Of a stretch of DNA of 64,000 bases, positions 1 through 9,582 are shown piece after piece. The notes under the pieces are model-generated. The model saw only the letters and a program-made list of their open reading frames with translations. It was not told where the DNA came from and made no database searches. Position 1 is the first letter of the stretch. Every line of letters begins with the position of its first letter. The DNA is taken from contig JAACJP010000007.1 in NCBI GenBank assembly GCA_013368375.1, positions 620,001 to 684,000 of the forward strand, read 5' to 3'. Origin of the DNA: Tricholomella constricta. Lineage: Eukaryota > Basidiomycota > Agaricomycetes > Agaricales > Lyophyllaceae. The position numbers and the translations under genes are program-made.

Positions 1-443
1 CCTCTTTGAACCTCCGCGCCGCGCTATTGTTTTAGCAGATGCGCCGCGTGAGGAAGTTTTTCAGGAGGATCGCGTCTGCCGCTTTTAAAATCCTGGGCTG
101 GGGGGCTCCGCCCTTTCTTCCTTCAGTCTACGACGTCCCAGCCCAGGTACGCACTTTGTGCCACTTCTGTCAGCTGCGCTCCAGCTGACTCTCTTCCGGT
201 CTTCCAGTGATTACAGGCTCGTTTTCTTGTTCTTTGACTATTCGCCTATCACTGGTCGTCCGGTAAGCTTCCTACTGGCTCCGCCACCCGTGCTTCGCAC
301 TCATCTCCTCGCCGATTTTTAGTTTGACTTCGTCAAACCCCCGCTAAAAATTGTACGCCCATCGGCTTCGCCGCTTTATCTTATCTTATTTATTAGTCTA
401 ATACGCTAGCTCGTAGCCTACTCTCTCTCGTCTTTTCTCTCGC
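1..443 (+). repeat. Split direct repeat A1 (partial)
   Basis: Identical as far as read to 5154-5596. It ends at the gag leader, 43 bp before the gag ATG. It contains short hyphenated palindromes (for example around 300-360) and probably the element promoter. Confidence 0.85.
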
Positions 444-486
444 AATCAATTCTCGCTTCGCTCGACATCAAAATCTTGCCCCGGTC

Positions 487-1890
487 ATGCCTGAAGATGT
501 TCCGCCCTTCCCGCCTCCCTCCGCCGACGTCGGCGATCCCGAAAATGTGCGCGTTCGTGCGGCTAAGTTCGAACAAGTCGTTGAGGACGTTCTCGATGGA
601 CGGATGGCTGCGGCCGACTTCGTTCACAGACTGGTCGCCGAAGGAGCTTCTTTGGAAGAAGGAAAAGATTACGCTGAGCTGCTGGAGCAACGGCTGGCTC
701 AGAGAAGGTCGGACGCGGGAGCTGGGGGAGGAAAAGGAGATGGTGAGGTCGACGACGAATTATCTCGGGAGCCCACACCCGACCTCCCTGCTGAAGAAGC
801 CGCCGCGTTCAGGACAGAGCGAGCCAACCTTGAGGAGGCTAAGAGGCGTCGTCTCGAAGCCGCTCGCTCGCGCGCTGTCGATGCCGCGGGTTGGGCAATT
901 CTTCAGGCCAAAATCGGACGGTTGCAACCTGCCTTATCCGGGAGTGGTGACGGCGGGGCTCTCGGTTCAGACGCTCTCGCGGAGCTACTGGGGTTGCATC
1001 GGGGGCCTGAGCCGCTACTCCCCGCCTCAGTTCTTGCGGTCGCTCCCCACCTGGGGCACTTGGCCGCTTCTCTCAATGATCCCCACCTCGATGAAACCTG
1101 GAAGCTTCGTAGGGCATACACCACCGACAAGGTTATCGACGCTGTGGTCAACGTTCTGCAAACTCAACCCCTCCCAGATCCCATATCTCGGTCTATGTGG
1201 CGCTCCATCGTACAGGATCAATTCGTGGACTTCGAAAGGCTGTACGCTACCATGGACCGCGGATACGATCACAACGACGAACAGAGCGAACTCCCTGGGG
1301 GTTTTGCTCTTATTCGGCGTGACCAGGTTTCGGCAAAGCGCGGGGTACGGACCGAAGCTGACTGGTGTCGGGTTTTCGATACTTGGTCCAAGGCGGTCGG
1401 GATTGTATATATCCACCGTGTCCGCGAGTTGGAGGGCTATCGCAAGGTGGTCACAGAGTTATTCCGCGCTTCGCCTAACCCTATGGTGGCGATCCAGTTC
1501 GACATCGACGCTCGGGATCGTTACGCAAAATTACCTTTCCGTCTCGACGATCGTGTCGAGCTTCAGACCCCGCTATTCGCCCAGGTCTTTAGGGGGCCTT
1601 CATCGCCTGGGTCTTTGGGCAAACGGAAGGCGGTTCCTAACGCGGGCTCCGGGACCTCTTCGAACCTTAAGAGAAGGAATGTCCCGTGCCAGAACTGGAA
1701 TCTCGGCTTCTGCGAAGACGCTCCGTGCCCGGGTGGTCGTCTGCATGGCTCCTGCAGCGAGTGTGGGGGCAAGCATCGAGCCAGAGACGAAGGGACGTGC
1801 CTTGTCCTCCTCCAAGCTCGAAGGTCGGTCGGAGTCGGCCGTGGTGGGGGATCGGGTGGCGCAGGCCCTAGCAGGGCCCAAGCGTCTTGA
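487..1890 (+). CDS. gag: Gag-like protein of the Ngaro element
   Basis: 467 aa from the first ATG after repeat A1. The N-terminal third is acidic and rich in E/R, and the central part is helical with no family I recognise. Near the C terminus (about residues 399-422) is a C-x7-C-x4-C-x5-H arrangement, a CCCH-like zinc finger in the place where retroelement Gags carry nucleic-acid-binding knuckles, followed by more Cys/His residues and a Gly/Ser-rich tail. The ORF lies directly after A1 and overlaps the 5' part of the RT frame (shifted by +1). A nucleocapsid role is inferred from position and the finger; sequence similarity was not tested. Confidence 0.7.
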   Translation: MPEDVPPFPPPSADVGDPENVRVRAAKFEQVVEDVLDGRMAAADFVHRLVAEGASLEEGKDYAELLEQRLAQRRSDAGAGGGKGDGEVDDELSREPTPDLPAEEAAAFRTERANLEEAKRRRLEAARSRAVDAAGWAILQAKIGRLQPALSGSGDGGALGSDALAELLGLHRGPEPLLPASVLAVAPHLGHLAASLNDPHLDETWKLRRAYTTDKVIDAVVNVLQTQPLPDPISRSMWRSIVQDQFVDFERLYATMDRGYDHNDEQSELPGGFALIRRDQVSAKRGVRTEADWCRVFDTWSKAVGIVYIHRVRELEGYRKVVTELFRASPNPMVAIQFDIDARDRYAKLPFRLDDRVELQTPLFAQVFRGPSSPGSLGKRKAVPNAGSGTSSNLKRRNVPCQNWNLGFCEDAPCPGGRLHGSCSECGGKHRARDEGTCLVLLQARRSVGVGRGGGSGGAGPSRAQAS

Positions 1891-3736
1891 AGGGAAGCGT
1901 AAGGCGGACCTCCTTCCTCTGGACGCTCCCCGTTTCCGCCGCGGGTATGTCTGGAGCGACTCTCTTTCTCCGTTTTCCGAAAATGTTTCACCGGCTGCTC
2001 TTTATACTGAGTCCGCTCCTCCACTTCCTTCCCCTCCTTCTCACCTCCTCAATGATCCCGAAATTCTTGCCTCCCTCCAAGCTATGGGATCCCGTATTAA
2101 AGTAGACACTCCTTTCAACGTCGACAAACTCGAATCCATGCTCCACGACCACCCTAACCAGCCTTTCGTCAAGTCTGTTATGAGCGGCCTGCGCCACGGC
2201 TTCTGGCCGTTCGACGAAGGAGAATGGAAAAGCGAGGCGGAGGAGTTTGCGGGCAACTACTCCGTCGAAGATTGTGATCTCGACGCCATTCGAGTTTTCC
2301 GGGACAAGGAACTGAAGGCGGGGCGTTGGTCGGACGTTCTCCCTGACGCCACACTCCTCCCCGGCATGAAAATGTCTCCTATGTTCGTCGTGTGGCAGAA
2401 AGGGAAAGGACGAGTGATCACGGACCACAGCGGGTCCGGGATTAACGACGGCATTCCCAAGGAGGCTGGGAAAGTCCGGTACGATGACATGCACTCGTTT
2501 GGGACTACTCTTCGCGACGCTCGGCGTCTTCACCCCGGGAAACGTTTCGTCACTTGGAAGTCCGATGTGGCATCGGCCTTTCTCAATCTGCCAGCGCACC
2601 CCATCTGGCAACTTCATCAAGTTGTCACCGTTGACGGAAAATTGCACATTGTCCGGCGGCTGGTCTTCGGAAATCGCGCCTCCCCTCGGTGCTGGTGCGC
2701 GGTCTCCGGTCTGCTGTGTTGGCTGGGTATTCGCAAGTTGCGAATAGCCGGGCTCCATGTTTACATGGACGATTTCTTCTGCTGGGATCTCGATGGGAAC
2801 GTCATCTGGTTCCACGGGAAGCTGCGGCCGCGTAAGCAGGTTCAGCTTCTTCTTCTCTGGGACGCTATCGGTTGCCCATGGGAGGACAAAAAGCAGGAAC
2901 ACGGCGACGTACTCAAGGTTATTGGCTTCTGGGTAGACGCCAACCTCGGGACATTCTCTCTGGCGCCGGACACCGTAACCGATGTCGTCGAACGTATCGA
3001 CGAGTTCCTCGGTTCTTCTCGACGTCACCCGTCTCTGCGCTCCTGGCAACGTCTCGGGGGACATCTTAACTGGCTCTTGAACGTTTTGCCGTGGGGGAGG
3101 CCAGCGCTCACCGAGCTCTACCGCAAGATGGCCGGAAAATCACTCTCGTCGCGCGGGATTCCACTCAATGCGAGCGTCGTGGCGGACCTTTCCTGGTTGA
3201 AAAGCATTATCCCTTCTGCTATCGGGGTCAGGTTCATCGACGATGGGCTCTGGCGGGTCGACGAAGCGGATATGGTGGTGTGGACTGACGCGAGCACTTC
3301 GAAGGGTCTCGGCTTCGTCTACAGCAATCAGGGTTTCTGCTACGCTCTCCAACCGTGCCCACCCGGGGTCAGAATCGATATCTTTTTCCTCGAGTTGGTC
3401 GCTATCCTTTCGGCCCTTCATCACATTGCTAGCCTCCCCTCCCCTCCTCGGCGTCTCCTCATCTGGTCGGATAGCTTGAACTCTGTTGGAGCCATGAACG
3501 CCCTGCGCGTCGCGGAGTCATTACACAATGGTCCTCTTCTTGCAATCGCCGGGATTGCCCTGCGCACGAACATTGATATCCGGGTTTGCCACATCCCGGG
3601 TGACGAAAATGTTCGCGCTGACCTCCTCTCGCGCTTGATGCTGGAGGAGTATCGCCGAAAATTTCCGGCTGACCGCGTCCGCACTTTTTCTCCACCTCGG
3701 GAGCTCTTACCGGCGCGCTGGAGGGAGTGCTTTTGA
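1745..3736 (+). CDS. pol: Reverse transcriptase-RNase H of the Ngaro element
   Basis: The frame is open from 476, but its first ~420 codons are a shadow of gag in another frame. The earliest plausible AUG is 1745, inside the end of gag. RT motifs are clear: a conserved WQKGKGRVITDHSG-like block near 2390-2440 and the catalytic YMDD at 2762-2773. RNase H follows with WTDAS near 3280, E in ELVAILS near 3395, SDS near 3470 and the IPGDENVRADLLSR block near 3594-3640. This is the DIRS/Ngaro order RT-RH with no protease or DDE integrase. The stop (TGA 3734-3736) overlaps the recombinase frame. How ribosomes enter this frame (AUG at 1745 by leaky scanning, or +1 shifting from gag) is not evident. 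Confidence 0.85.
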   Translation: MAPAASVGASIEPETKGRALSSSKLEGRSESAVVGDRVAQALAGPKRLEGKRKADLLPLDAPRFRRGYVWSDSLSPFSENVSPAALYTESAPPLPSPPSHLLNDPEILASLQAMGSRIKVDTPFNVDKLESMLHDHPNQPFVKSVMSGLRHGFWPFDEGEWKSEAEEFAGNYSVEDCDLDAIRVFRDKELKAGRWSDVLPDATLLPGMKMSPMFVVWQKGKGRVITDHSGSGINDGIPKEAGKVRYDDMHSFGTTLRDARRLHPGKRFVTWKSDVASAFLNLPAHPIWQLHQVVTVDGKLHIVRRLVFGNRASPRCWCAVSGLLCWLGIRKLRIAGLHVYMDDFFCWDLDGNVIWFHGKLRPRKQVQLLLLWDAIGCPWEDKKQEHGDVLKVIGFWVDANLGTFSLAPDTVTDVVERIDEFLGSSRRHPSLRSWQRLGGHLNWLLNVLPWGRPALTELYRKMAGKSLSSRGIPLNASVVADLSWLKSIIPSAIGVRFIDDGLWRVDEADMVVWTDASTSKGLGFVYSNQGFCYALQPCPPGVRIDIFFLELVAILSALHHIASLPSPPRRLLIWSDSLNSVGAMNALRVAESLHNGPLLAIAGIALRTNIDIRVCHIPGDENVRADLLSRLMLEEYRRKFPADRVRTFSPPRELLPARWRECF

Positions 3737-4725
3737 GCGCTCTGGGCGGGTCGGGCGTGAAGCGTTCGACCCGCCCCCCGGTGGACTTAGACGACTTGGA
3801 TCGGTACGCCCTGCACTTGCAGGTCAACGCCATCGAGAAGTCCACCGCTTTAGGCTACGCCACTGGGGCTCGCGACTACATAAATTTTTGCTTGGGTGCT
3901 AAGCTGCCTCTGGACCCCACTCCTCTTACTCTATCTCGGTACATTGCCTTTACCTCCCGCCACATCGCCTCCGGGCCCAAATATCTTTCTGGCGTTCGAC
4001 ATTACCTTCGGGACGTTTTCCCGGACTTCGACGCCAACCGCTCTCACCCTCTCGTCCAGGCGACGATTCGTGGGTCGAAGAAAATTCGCGCTGACCCCGT
4101 TCGCCGGAAGCTCCCATTGCGCGTCGTTCACTTGGTCTCCTTCCTTCAAACAGCCCGTATTTCGGGGTCCTATGACGACTTCCTCTTCGCTGTTATCCTA
4201 TCCTGCTGTTTCTACGGCTGCCACCGCTCTGGAGAACTTATTCAGCGTAACGGCAAGGGTCTCTTCGATTGGAGGAAGGTCATCCGACGTTCCTCGCTGA
4301 CGTTCGCCGGCGGTCGCGCACAGTACCATCTGCCGTATCACAAGTCGGACCCATTCTACCGTGGCACTGAGATCCTTTTCACCGCGCAGGAGTCCGCGGA
4401 TCCGGTGTCTTTGCTCCGTGAGTACGCCACTCGTAGGGACCGCATCCACGGGAGTCGGCCCGCTCTGTTTCTGCGCGAGGATGGGTCGCACCCGACGCGT
4501 TCGTGGTTCGACCGGCGATTTTTTGCCCTGCTCGGGCGCGATTTCGGCGGGCACTCGCCGCGCGCGGGGGGCGCCACCTTCTACGCCAGCCTGGGGCTGT
4601 CCGAGGATGTCATACAGGCGTTGGGGAGGTGGTCCTCAGCGGCGTGGAAGATTTACATCCGCGACAACCCCACCGTGCGCGCTGAACAGCAGCTGGCGTC
4701 TCTTCGGTGTCGCCCTCCCCTCTAG
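3727..4725 (+). CDS. Tyrosine recombinase of the Ngaro element
   Basis: About 332 codons with a core-binding N-terminal half and a catalytic domain showing the family residues: R in CHRSGEL (near 4222), the H-x-x-R box HSPRAGGA (near 4553-4576) and the nucleophile Tyr in WKIYIRDNP (near 4645-4670). It would integrate the circular cDNA. The frame is -1 relative to RT and overlaps its stop. The ORF contains no ATG at all (it opens with GTG at 3727), so it must be made by frameshifting, stop-reinitiation at a non-AUG codon, or splicing. No canonical slippery heptamer precedes the RT stop. Confidence 0.85.
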   Translation: MLLSALGGSGVKRSTRPPVDLDDLDRYALHLQVNAIEKSTALGYATGARDYINFCLGAKLPLDPTPLTLSRYIAFTSRHIASGPKYLSGVRHYLRDVFPDFDANRSHPLVQATIRGSKKIRADPVRRKLPLRVVHLVSFLQTARISGSYDDFLFAVILSCCFYGCHRSGELIQRNGKGLFDWRKVIRRSSLTFAGGRAQYHLPYHKSDPFYRGTEILFTAQESADPVSLLREYATRRDRIHGSRPALFLREDGSHPTRSWFDRRFFALLGRDFGGHSPRAGGATFYASLGLSEDVIQALGRWSSAAWKIYIRDNPTVRAEQQLASLRCRPPL

Positions 4726-4817
4726 TTCTTTGCTTTTTTCCTGAGCTCCTCGCTTTCCCATCCATTCGCACCGCCGTCCACCCCGTCATCAACACTTCTA
4801 CCTTTCTTTTGGCATTT

Positions 4818-4995
4818 AGCCACCTCGCTCCTCGTCAAGTCAAAATATATTTAAGGGGGCCCGTTTAGGCGGACCCCCAGTACACGCTATCCTCTGTCTG
4901 CACCCGCGGACTCTCAGCCTCCACTCCCTCTGCCTCTGTTCGTCCTCCTCCACTCCCTCTGCCCCCGCCCGTCCTCGAAGCCGTCCGCGCAGAGG
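4818..4995 (+). repeat. Split direct repeat B1
   Basis: 178 bp recurring at 5656-5833 with about two substitutions. It contains a CT-rich duplication and one of the few CCGCGG sites outside the KDZ elements. The 92 bp between the recombinase stop and B1 hold no gene. Confidence 0.85.
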
Positions 4996-5596
4996 TCGTC
5001 GTAACTACGGGTTCCAGGGGTAAGGAGTGAGTTTCGCAGGCCTCGGCGCCCGCTTCCAGACCCCTCCACGTGTCCCAGCGTCTCGCCCTCGGGGCGGATC
5101 ACTGGGATCACACGCGCTGAGTTCGAACGCCCCGTCGTTCATTCAGTCTCGCTCCTCTTTGAACCTCCGCGCCGCGCTATTGTTTTAGCAGATGCGCCGC
5201 GTGAGGAAGTTTTTCAGGAGGATCGCGTCTGCCGCTTTTAAAATCCTGGGCTGGGGGGCTCCGCCCTTTCTTCCTTCAGTCTACGACGTCCCAGCCCAGG
5301 TACGCACTTTGTGCCACTTCTGTCAGCTGCGCTCCAGCTGACTCTCTTCCGGTCTTCCAGTGATTACAGGCTCGTTTTCTTGTTCTTTGACTATTCGCCT
5401 ATCACTGGTCGTCCGGTAAGCTTCCTACTGGCTCCGCCACCCGTGCTTCGCACTCATCTCCTCGCCGATTTTTAGTTTGACTTCGTCAAACCCCCGCTAA
5501 AAATTGTACGCCCATCGGCTTCGCCGCTTTATCTTATCTTATTTATTAGTCTAATACGCTAGCTCGTAGCCTACTCTCTCTCGTCTTTTCTCTCGC
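4996..5596 (+). repeat. Repeat A2
   Basis: Bases 5154-5596 match 1-443. Bases 4996-5153 probably belong to A as well but their partner would lie left of the window. It is flanked directly by B1 and, after a 59-bp linker (5597-5655), by B2. Confidence 0.8.
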
Positions 5597-5655
5597 CCAC
5601 CCACCGCTTATCCCCTCCTTTTCCTTTGTTGTTCCTTTCGTCGTCTACCTTTAGT

Positions 5656-5833
5656 AGCCACCTCGCTCCTCGTCAAGTCAAAATATATTTAAGGGGGCCC
5701 GTTTAGGCGGACCCCCGGTACACGCTATCCTCTGTCTGCACCCGCGGACTCTCAGCCACCACTCCCTCTGCCTCTGTTCGTCCTCCTCCACTCCCTCTGC
5801 CCCCGCCCGTCCTCGAAGCCGTCCGCGCAGAGG
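5656..5833 (+). repeat. Split direct repeat B2; 3' end of the Ngaro element
   Basis: Second copy of B1. Similarity stops at 5833, which is taken as the 3' boundary of the element. Confidence 0.85.
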
Positions 5834-6169
5834 CTAGCCGTGCGCAAGCTTACGTAGCCTTAGCTATCATCAAATATGTAATCTCCGAGATCGCTGACTC
5901 AGCCGGCTCGGTATCAACAACATCAGCAAAAGGGGAAAAATTTAACCTTGGCAAACTATTGAGAGTATAGACCACCTCGCTCACCTGGAAACCCATGTTT
6001 TGTTTAGCCTACATTTTAATACATCCACACTCGGAGACGACATTGTTCTGAAAAGCTTGCAACGGAGTGCGATCATTGTACACATAGTAAGTAAGGTCCA
6101 TAAGTCCTGGTAAAACTTGCATGCGCTCGACAAGCTAGTTACTTTTGTAATCAAATCTTATATTGTATT
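5834..6169. other. Gene-free flank
   Basis: AT-richer DNA between the Ngaro element and the MITE. I see no convincing ORF, RNA gene or repeat in it. Confidence 0.6.
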
Positions 6170-6582
6170 AGCCCTACTCAATTTGCAGATTATTTCTCCA
6201 GATTATTTTTCTTGGCTGGAAGTGAGCATGGCACGAACCTGACAAGACTTCTGCCTGACTTTGAACAAGGCTTCCTGAACGGGATGCCAACTGATGCCGA
6301 TGGTGAAGACTTTCGGTTCTACTCTGACCACCGTTCAGTGTGTCCTCTATATTCACCCTGAGACGAATTCAATACCACTGACGGTCATTCACTCGAACTG
6401 CTGTTATTTTCTGAATTGTAATTCTCATGTGTCTGTTCATTACTCTCTTGCCACTGCTCCTGCCGTTTTATAACTCAGACATCTCCGCCAACACCTTTTC
6501 ATTGCACCATGTGCTCCATCGATGAGTGTGTCTGGGTACCAAGAAATAATCTGGCGAAATAATCTGCAAATTGCGTAGGGCT
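6170..6582. mobile_element. 413-bp MITE with ~45-bp terminal inverted repeats
   Basis: The left end (6170-6215) and right end (6539-6582) are reverse complements except for three positions, and both begin AGCCCTAC. The element is flanked by 3-bp direct repeats ATT (6167-6169 and 6583-6585). It has no coding capacity. The 3-bp duplication fits PIF/Harbinger- or CACTA-type mobilisation, but the superfamily is not certain. Confidence 0.75.
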
Positions 6583-6589
6583 ATTACCT

Positions 6590-6662
6590 TACAATGTGAT
6601 TTAATCTCATCGCACATTGTATTACATTGCGATGTAATTTGATCTCGTCGCACATTGTATCC
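6590..6662. repeat. Two imperfect ~37-bp direct repeats
   Basis: A unit containing ATTTAATCTCATCGCACATTGTAT is repeated with substitutions immediately right of the MITE, with an inverted copy of its ACATTG(C/T) core between the units. Non-coding. Confidence 0.55.
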
Positions 6663-7495
6663 AATGAATATCAGGCGCTTCGGGCGTTGACGCGGGTCAA
6701 GGATTTGCCCGGAGACAAATGCAAGGGGGTGTCACATGTGACATTCCTTATATGGGGTTAGTGAGTTAGTCCAAGCCACCAGGTCATTAAAAAAAATATG
6801 ACATCAGTTTAAAGGGACTTGTCCTTGGCGCAGGACCAGACCTGGGCTTGTGTTTTGAGAACTGCTCAACATCTGAAGGTATATAAAGCACAAGTTTCAA
6901 GATTATTGCTTGATAAGGGTGTGTGAAGTTCAGGGTCCTTCTCAGGCTTACAGGCTTACTGAAAGTTGCGGCATGATTTCTTAGTGTAGGTTTTGTACCT
7001 TTCACTGCGGGCATGAGCCCATTTGATCAAGATTTAATCGTCGGATATATTTTGAATGTTGGATTTATGTTGAATTTATTTTATTTCATACCTATTATTA
7101 AAATATATTCAACATAAAATCACTGATGTTTTGGGCTTCCCCCGCGATGTTTGTGGTTGTCAAAGTTTCTGCTGAAAAGTTTTGAGCTTGAGCACTGCAT
7201 AAATTGGGTCTATGAGGCATGTGACAGGGAAGTGAGAACAACATTGAGAATGAATAATGTCAACAACAACAGCCGGGTAACCGGACCATGTGCTGGATTA
7301 CCTTATTGGGTAATTAATTCCCACCAACAGTTAGTTAGTCCAGGAGATCCTCCCTTTAAAAAAAAAATCGACCCTATATGCTTAATTTTTTTTCTGACAC
7401 CCCCTTGGACAAATGTATAGCGAATATCAGAGCGAAAGCGACTGCTTAGTCAGCCTCTGCCCGATTTGATATATTTTTTGTGACAAGGAATAGCT
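6661..7495. repeat. Interspersed repeat copy interrupted by a hAT-type insertion
   Basis: 6661-6721 plus 7416-7495 together match 8570-8710 closely. The interruption is the 686-bp element at 6722-7407 together with its duplicated 8-bp target. Confidence 0.85.
6722..7407. mobile_element. Non-autonomous hAT-type element with 8-bp target duplication
   Basis: It starts CAAGGGGGTGTCA (6722-6734) and ends with the exact reverse complement TGACACCCCCTTG (7395-7407). The 8-bp target GACAAATG is duplicated at 6714-6721 and 7408-7415. An 8-bp duplication and a short ~13-bp TIR are hallmarks of the hAT superfamily. The interior has no transposase ORF. The paralogous uninserted sequence near 8622-8640 contains GACAAATG only once, which confirms the boundaries. 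Confidence 0.9.
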
Positions 7496-8569
7496 CCCTA
7501 CAATGTTAAAAATATATAGGCGTGGGTGGGTGGGATGCCGAAAAGCTACGCTGGGGCTCTGGAACTAGTCCCGGGGGAAGTCAGAGAGATATCCCTCGGA
7601 AAGGGATACATAAATATTCGAACTCACCTCAAGGGGCTGGGATGGTCAAAATTTTGGACCAGACGTTGAAATATTATTTACAGCAGTTAAGGACCCCCCC
7701 TCCCCCCTTCCCATGGGAACTATTTACTTGATATAGTAATATGATGCAATCAATAATTTGTCATCCTGCTGCACAGTGCCAGAGAGAGCCATTGTTGAGG
7801 GGTAGGAAGACATCAGATAGCCAGGATTGCTAAAAAAGGAAATCGACTCATATGCTCGGTCTTGCAGCCCACAGTTGAGCACTGCGCAACATGATTGTCG
7901 TTGTTGTTTGCATTAGTAACATGCCTGCAATGGCACACATCCAAGAGTCCGCCTCCTTCTCTTGCATGTGTTGATGCAGTCCAATTCCGCACCAACAGCC
8001 TTGCTGTTACTTCATTTATGGCACAATGAATGGGAGATTCAATGCAAAAATTCACCCATGCCGCGGCTTTGATGGACTGACTAATCACCCTAATTTGGAA
8101 GAGGTTGCCTGTTTTTTGAAGTACAGCTGTCTTCTGGGTGCCCGCGTTACTGTCTCTATGCAGAGCAACAATTTGGTGCTTGTAGATACATTTCTATATG
8201 GAATTTAGCAAAATATTTTCAATGTCGGAAAATTATTGAGAGCTCGGGGTACCCCCCTCCCTCCCCCTGTGCTCCGGTCTGGCATTTCCGGCCCGGGGGC
8301 CCCTTGACTCACCTAGAAGAAGGAGGAAGTCAAGACGATATCCCTGGGGAAGTCTCAAGTGACGCGCGCCCTTCTTCTACGAAGGCGGAGGTTTCAAATA
8401 AGGTCACGCACGACAACCAGATGAAATCTATGTGTCGGCGCGGAACAACCCAAAAACGTGTAGCGCGAATGTGTGCAGTTGTTGTCCTGTGCTGTGAGCA
8501 CGTGCGCGTTGCTTGCACCAGGTCCTGTTGATCTTCATTGGACTTGAGTAAACAAGAGTTTAAACATGA
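7496..8569. other. Gene-free interval
   Basis: No ORF here resembles a gene. Two stretches (near 7570-7610 and 8320-8365) share a degenerate GGAAGTCA...GATATCCCT pattern and may be remnants of one repeat. Otherwise nothing recognisable. Confidence 0.5.
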
Positions 8570-8710
8570 CCAATGAATATCAGGCGCTTCGGGCGTTGAC
8601 GCGGGACAAGGATTTGCCCGGGGACAAATGTATAGCGAATATCAGAGCGAAAGCGACTGCTTAGCCAGCCTCCACCCGATTTGATATATTTTTTGTGGCA
8701 AGGAATAGCT
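8570..8710. repeat. Intact copy of the repeat interrupted at 6661-7495
   Basis: 141 bp corresponding to 6661-6721 plus 7416-7495 with a few substitutions and a single GACAAATG target. It sits next to the tyrosine-recombinase relic at 8821-9077 and may be the terminal or 3' untranslated part of that element. Confidence 0.8.
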
Positions 8711-8820
8711 AAAAGGACTAATAGAATGAGGGACAATGATGAAGGTTGGAAGGAAAAATAGAAACAATAAAGAGAAAAGAATTGGGAGGGGCAGTCATGT
8801 GGGGTTGGGGAAGGGCAATT

Positions 8821-9077
8821 AATGAACAAAGAAAGGAGAATCGGACGTAGCAAATAAAAGGGCTTGAATCAAGACGGGATTTTTTTGGATGTAAACACGG
8901 AATGATTCGGAGGTCCACCAACTGATGGCTTGAATGATGGAGGGGGACACACCATTAGTGGCGAGAGCAGTAGCGCCACCAGCTCGCATGGATTGGCCAG
9001 CAACAGAGGGATCAAAGAATTTGCGTAGTGGAGAAATGAAGAATGAGCGAGTAGGAATTGAACCGTCGGAACGTAAC
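8821..9077 (-). pseudogene. C-terminal fragment of a tyrosine recombinase
   Basis: The minus strand reads without interruption through about 85 codons that align to the recombinase at 3727-4725. It has an LRSDGSIPTRSFF block, then GQSMRAGGATALA (H-x-x-R box with His replaced by Gln), then WTSESFRVYIQKNPV containing the candidate nucleophile Tyr. Only the last part of the catalytic domain remains, cut at 9077/9078 by the LTR of the truncated Gypsy. Source could be a Crypton, Ngaro or related element. Loss of the box His and the truncation make it non-functional. Confidence 0.75.
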
Positions 9078-9582
9078 TGTTAGGGCGACCTTCGGAGCGG
9101 AGCTGGGTTGCACTGGCAAAGGGGAATCCGAAGTTATATTGATGTACAGTAACGAATGTAGGTAAGGCTTACCTGGCAAAGGGGAATCCGAAGAGAATAG
9201 TGTAAAGGATTCCCCGATGCCAGAGGGCCGACTATATACGAGTGTAGGACGTGAGGGCTGGTCCCCCAGAGTGTACTGTACATGTAATAATAACGAATGG
9301 TATGCGGCGCGTGTATGGACACGTTCCCGACGCTGTCCGATCCTCGTGGCTCAGGGTACGGGCACGAGGCGGGACAGCCGACGTCGGGGTGTCGGGTCGT
9401 CAGGATCAGCGTCGGGCGTGCGCAGGGAGGGAGGGGAAACAACAGGAAGTAAGTAAGTATGTACACCGACGCTTGGGTCGGAGCATCAGGGTCGGGATCG
9501 CGATCGGTCAGTTGGGGACAATCACGTCAGTCGGGGAACGATCGGTGAGCATCGGAGGGTGCCAACGAGAGTTCCCCTGACA
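9078..9582 (-). repeat. 3' LTR of the truncated chromovirus
   Basis: Reads TGTCAGGGGAAC... to ...CGCCCTAACA on the minus strand and aligns at both ends to the 497-bp LTRs of the intact copy, with considerable divergence inside. It shares their duplicated GGATTCCCCT(C/T)TGCCAG segment. A polypurine tract lies just upstream on the minus strand. Confidence 0.88.

Larger units (their letters stand above)
1..5833 (+). mobile_element. Ngaro/DIRS-type tyrosine-recombinase retrotransposon (5' end outside the window)
   Basis: The element has the A1-ORFs-B1-A2-B2 layout of split direct repeats known from Ngaro and PAT elements. Bases 1-443 recur at 5154-5596 (constant offset 5153), and 4818-4995 recur at 5656-5833 (offset 838). 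Between them lie a gag-like ORF, an RT/RNase H ORF with YMDD, and a tyrosine recombinase instead of a DDE integrase. There are no LTRs and no target duplication, as expected for a recombinase-integrated circle. The repeats differ by only a couple of bases, so the copy is young. Its left boundary is outside the window: bases 4996-5153, which precede the A2 copy of base 1, presumably also precede base 1. Confidence 0.88.

Noticed and set aside
476..1744. Open N-terminal extension of the Ngaro RT frame
   Set aside because: It is the +1 shadow of gag, opens with TTG, is low in conserved motifs, and the RT homology begins well downstream.
1988..3064. 358-codon minus-strand ORF
   Set aside because: Antisense shadow of the RT domain with no domain of its own.
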